DNA from: Ammoniphilus sp. CFH 90114 | GTDB taxonomy: Bacteria; Bacillota; Bacilli; Aneurinibacillales; RAOX-1 | Reading direction: 5' to 3' | NCBI RefSeq assembly: GCF_004123195.1 | Contig: NZ_SDLI01000005.1 | Span: 318,475 to 382,474, forward strand | DNA length: 64,000 nt | Program-made: the position numbers and the translations under genes | Notes under the pieces: generated by a model | Told to the model about the DNA's origin: nothing | Databases searched by the model: none | What the model saw: only the letters and a program-made list of their open reading frames with translations | In this document: piece by piece, positions 61,736 through 64,000 of the stretch | How positions within the stretch are numbered: the stretch's first letter is position 1 | How the letters are laid out: every line of letters begins with the position of its first letter

Positions 61736-63154
61736 GTGAGAAAACAGCTTTATATTCATGGAGAATGGCTAGAAGCGAAAGAATATCGTCCTCTATACAG
61801 TCCGTATAACGGGGAGCAAATTGCCGAAATTCCTTACGCCGATGCCGCTGAAGTCGAAATGGCGATTGCTTCCGCTGAGAATGCGCGCCCCATCATGGCC
61901 AAGATGCCTGCCCATCAGCGGGCAGATATACTAGAAAGGCTCGCTCAGCTGCTTGAAAAGAAGGCAGATGAAGCAGCTCGCATCATCGCGTTAGAAGCTG
62001 CGAAGCCCTTAAGCACCGCGAAGGGGGAAGTAGCAAGAACAATTATGACGTATAAATTTGCCTCTCAAGAAGCTAGACGCATCCATGGGGAAACCATCCC
62101 CATGGATGCAGCCCCTGGGGGGGAAGACAGAATCGCGTTTACGATTCGCCAACCCTTAGGTGTGGTCGCTGCGATTACTCCGTTTAACTTTCCTATGAAC
62201 CTAGTAGCTCATAAAGTAGGTCCTGCCATCGCCGCAGGGAATACGATCGTTCTCAAACCGGCTACTCAAACCCCGCTGAGCTCTCTATTTTTGGCCGAGC
62301 TCTTACACGAGGCAGGATTGCCGGCCGGTGCCTTTAACGTAGTAACCGGAAGCGGCAGTACGGTTGGAGAGCAGTTGATTGCTGATGATCGGGTGAAAGT
62401 CATTACTTTTACAGGAAGTCCTGCCGTTGGAATAGGTATTCGAAACAAAGCCGGATTAAAAAGAGTCACCTTAGAGCTAGGCTCAAATGCTGCGCTGATC
62501 GTAGATGAGGGTACAGATGTGGACACCATACTAAGTCGTGCCATTATGGGAGCTTTTGCCTTTGCAGGTCAGGTATGTATTTCTTTACAGCGAGTTTATG
62601 TCCATGAAAAGATGTATGATGAATTTGTTGAAAAGTTCGTAGAGAAAACAAAGAATCTAACTTTAGGCGATCCAATGGACCCAGCAACAGAAGTATCCGC
62701 ACTTATTAGCCCTAAGGACGTGGAGCGCTCTTTGGACTGGATTGAGGAAGCAAAGCAAAAAGGGGCAATCGTTGCCGCAGGTGGCCAAAGGAATGGAAAC
62801 ATTTTGGAACCTACTGTCCTACTTAACGTTGATCCACAAGCGAAGGTCTCTTGCCAAGAAGTATTTGCTCCTATCGTGTTAATAAATAAAGTAGCATCTG
62901 TTGACGAAGCCATTCGTTATGTTAACGATTCACGTTATGGATTGCAAGCAGGGATCTATACAAACAATGTCTTTACTGCATTGCGAGCTGCTGAAAGTTT
63001 AGAGGTAGGCGGTGTGATGGTCAATGATATCCCAACGTTCCGTGTGGATCATATGCCATATGGAGGAGTAAAGGAAAGTGGGGTAGGCCGTGAAGGATTA
63101 AAGTACGCGGTTGAGGAAATGACTGAAATGAAGCTCGTTTGTTTGAAAAAGTAA
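61736..63154 (+). CDS. NAD(P)-dependent semialdehyde dehydrogenase (ALDH family)
   Basis: 472 residues. TPFNFPMNL, FTGSPAVGIG, catalytic Glu in LELGSNAA and nucleophile Cys in FAGQVCISLQR are visible; LELGSN instead of LELGGK separates it from classic GabD. Likely oxidises the semialdehyde made by the upstream aminotransferase (succinate or glutarate semialdehyde). GTG start with AAGGGGGG. Terminator follows. Confidence 0.9.
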   Translation: MRKQLYIHGEWLEAKEYRPLYSPYNGEQIAEIPYADAAEVEMAIASAENARPIMAKMPAHQRADILERLAQLLEKKADEAARIIALEAAKPLSTAKGEVARTIMTYKFASQEARRIHGETIPMDAAPGGEDRIAFTIRQPLGVVAAITPFNFPMNLVAHKVGPAIAAGNTIVLKPATQTPLSSLFLAELLHEAGLPAGAFNVVTGSGSTVGEQLIADDRVKVITFTGSPAVGIGIRNKAGLKRVTLELGSNAALIVDEGTDVDTILSRAIMGAFAFAGQVCISLQRVYVHEKMYDEFVEKFVEKTKNLTLGDPMDPATEVSALISPKDVERSLDWIEEAKQKGAIVAAGGQRNGNILEPTVLLNVDPQAKVSCQEVFAPIVLINKVASVDEAIRYVNDSRYGLQAGIYTNNVFTALRAAESLEVGGVMVNDIPTFRVDHMPYGGVKESGVGREGLKYAVEEMTEMKLVCLKK

Positions 63155-63160
63155 GGAAAA

Positions 63161-63200
63161 GAAGGATCTACCGTTCCAGACGAGTAGATCCTTCTTTGTA
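63161..63200. terminator. Bidirectional terminator
   Basis: GAAGGATCTAC and GTAGATCCTTC with a 12-base loop, then TTTG; between convergent genes. Confidence 0.85.
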
Positions 63201-64000
63201 TTAAGCAATTGCTTGTTTTTGTTGCTCTTGATTACGGTACTTCTTAATATCAGCTCGAAGCATAATGGAGATGAAGAAAGCTAATGTAATCATTCCTAGG
63301 AAAACATAAAAGACGGGAATGTAGCTGCCTGTTGCGCCTTGAATTTTACTTACTAGCAGCGGACCGATAATTCCCCCAAGAGACCAGGTGGTTAAAAGAT
63401 ATCCATGGATCGCCCCAAGTTGCTTTGTTCCGAATAAATCTCCAATAAAAGCAGGAAGGTTAGAGAATCCACCACCATAGCAACTGACGACAAGGAAGAT
63501 GAGCAGCTGGAATAAAAGAACATTGGTCGTAAGAGGAAGAGTTGCAAACGCTATGATTTGAATGATGAAGAAAATTAAGAAAATATTGTGCCTACCAATA
63601 TAATCGGAAGCTGCAGCCCAGCCCAATCTTCCTCCACCGTTAAAGATACCCATAATTCCGACCATCGTCGCAGCTGCTGCGGCGGACAATCCTACTACAT
63701 CTTGAGCCATAGGTGAAGCTACGGAAATCATCATAATTCCTGCACTTGTGTTGATAAGCATCATAGACCACAGCATCCAGAAATGTTTGGTTTTTACCGC
63801 TTCTTTAGAAGTTAATTGTCTTAAATCTTTAATGATCACTTTTTGCCCAGATGCGATTGCCTTCTTCATGCCATCTGGCATCCAACCATCTTTAGGAGGG
63901 GCGATATAAGAAGCACCAAGCACCATGAGGGTGATATAACATGCGCCTAGGATATAGAACGTACTAGGAATTCCGACTGATACAATGAGAGTTGCAGCTA
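63201..64000 (-). CDS. OFA-family MFS transporter (oxalate/formate antiporter type), N-terminus beyond the window
   Basis: The frame runs off the right edge without a stop, so the ATG at 63926 is internal; the C-terminal 265 residues are seen. Features are the central cytoplasmic loop with GQKVIIKDLRQL, LTSKEAVKTKHFWMLWSMMLI beginning the second half, GGGRLGWAAASDYIGRHN between helices, and final helices ending in a charged tail. This matches OxlT/YhjX-like proteins. Substrate may be oxalate, formate or another monocarboxylate. Confidence 0.85.
   Translation of the reverse strand, partial: AATLIVSVGIPSTFYILGACYITLMVLGASYIAPPKDGWMPDGMKKAIASGQKVIIKDLRQLTSKEAVKTKHFWMLWSMMLINTSAGIMMISVASPMAQDVVGLSAAAAATMVGIMGIFNGGGRLGWAAASDYIGRHNIFLIFFIIQIIAFATLPLTTNVLLFQLLIFLVVSCYGGGFSNLPAFIGDLFGTKQLGAIHGYLLTTWSLGGIIGPLLVSKIQGATGSYIPVFYVFLGMITLAFFISIMLRADIKKYRNQEQQKQAIA

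Noticed and set aside
1..64000. Mobile elements, CRISPR arrays, tRNA or rRNA genes
   Set aside because: No transposase-like frames, terminal repeats, spaced repeats or structural RNA genes were seen; gene content and style look even throughout.

Overview
The window looks like chromosome of a low-to-mid G+C Gram-positive bacterium of the order Bacillales. The signs are AGGAGG-type ribosome sites, CcpA- and FNR-like boxes, lipoprotein-type binding proteins, a YlaN-like protein and a PutB/PruA-type proline pair. The mix of a selenocysteine formate dehydrogenase, an oxalate/formate-type MFS carrier and many sigma-54 circuits would fit a Paenibacillaceae-like lineage such as Ammoniphilus or Aneurinibacillus; that genus-level guess is inference. 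I see no rRNA, tRNA, CRISPR array, prophage or insertion sequence. Nearly all of the window is catabolic and respiratory genes with their own regulators.

1-14.4 kb: a 2-hydroxyacid catabolic island. It has a ThDP enzyme cut by the left edge, a TAXI-type TRAP transporter, an Ldh_2-family dehydrogenase, a LarA-like protein, an aldehyde dehydrogenase, an EamA exporter, a TSUP (sulfite-exporter type) permease, a GntR regulator, an orphan SuyA/UxaA-type SAF protein, a LysR regulator, a SlcC-like D-2-hydroxyacid dehydrogenase and a second Ldh_2 enzyme. Taken together they suggest racemic 2-hydroxyacid use, possibly 3-sulfolactate.

14.5-24.4 kb: alcohol and aldehyde oxidation. An AcoD-like aldehyde dehydrogenase with a DUF4242 protein and an iron alcohol dehydrogenase with a YlaN paralogue each follow a -24/-12 promoter. 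So does the adjacent AcoR-like activator, which is frameshifted. A second iron alcohol dehydrogenase forms an operon with a soluble histidine kinase and an NtrC-type regulator.

24.4-37.8 kb: mixed genes. They include a site-2 protease homologue, an ectoine-type ABC importer (ehuBCDA), small proteins, proline to glutamate oxidation, a cyclohexadienyl-dehydratase-like exported protein with a stalk domain, a phospholipase A2-like protein, an SDR enzyme, HxlR and LysR regulators, and an MBL-hydrolase remnant.

37.8-53.9 kb: an anaerobic block with three FNR-type boxes at nearly identical promoter geometry. They precede (i) a dicarboxylate carrier with an E-type fumarate reductase/succinate dehydrogenase and class I fumarase, (ii) nirBD, and (iii) fdhD-fdhA(Sec)-fdhB-fdhI-fdhE.

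53.9-64 kb: sigma-54 controlled amide/amino-acid catabolism. An amidase and a frameshifted APC permease diverge from an operon of an activator with altered AAA+ motifs, an amidase paralogue lacking its nucleophile, and a CBS-PAS activator. Next come a GABA-type aminotransferase and aldehyde dehydrogenase behind a strong -24/-12 promoter with two dyads, and an OFA-family carrier cut by the right edge. The amidase-like protein between two activators is the best candidate here for an undescribed regulatory system.
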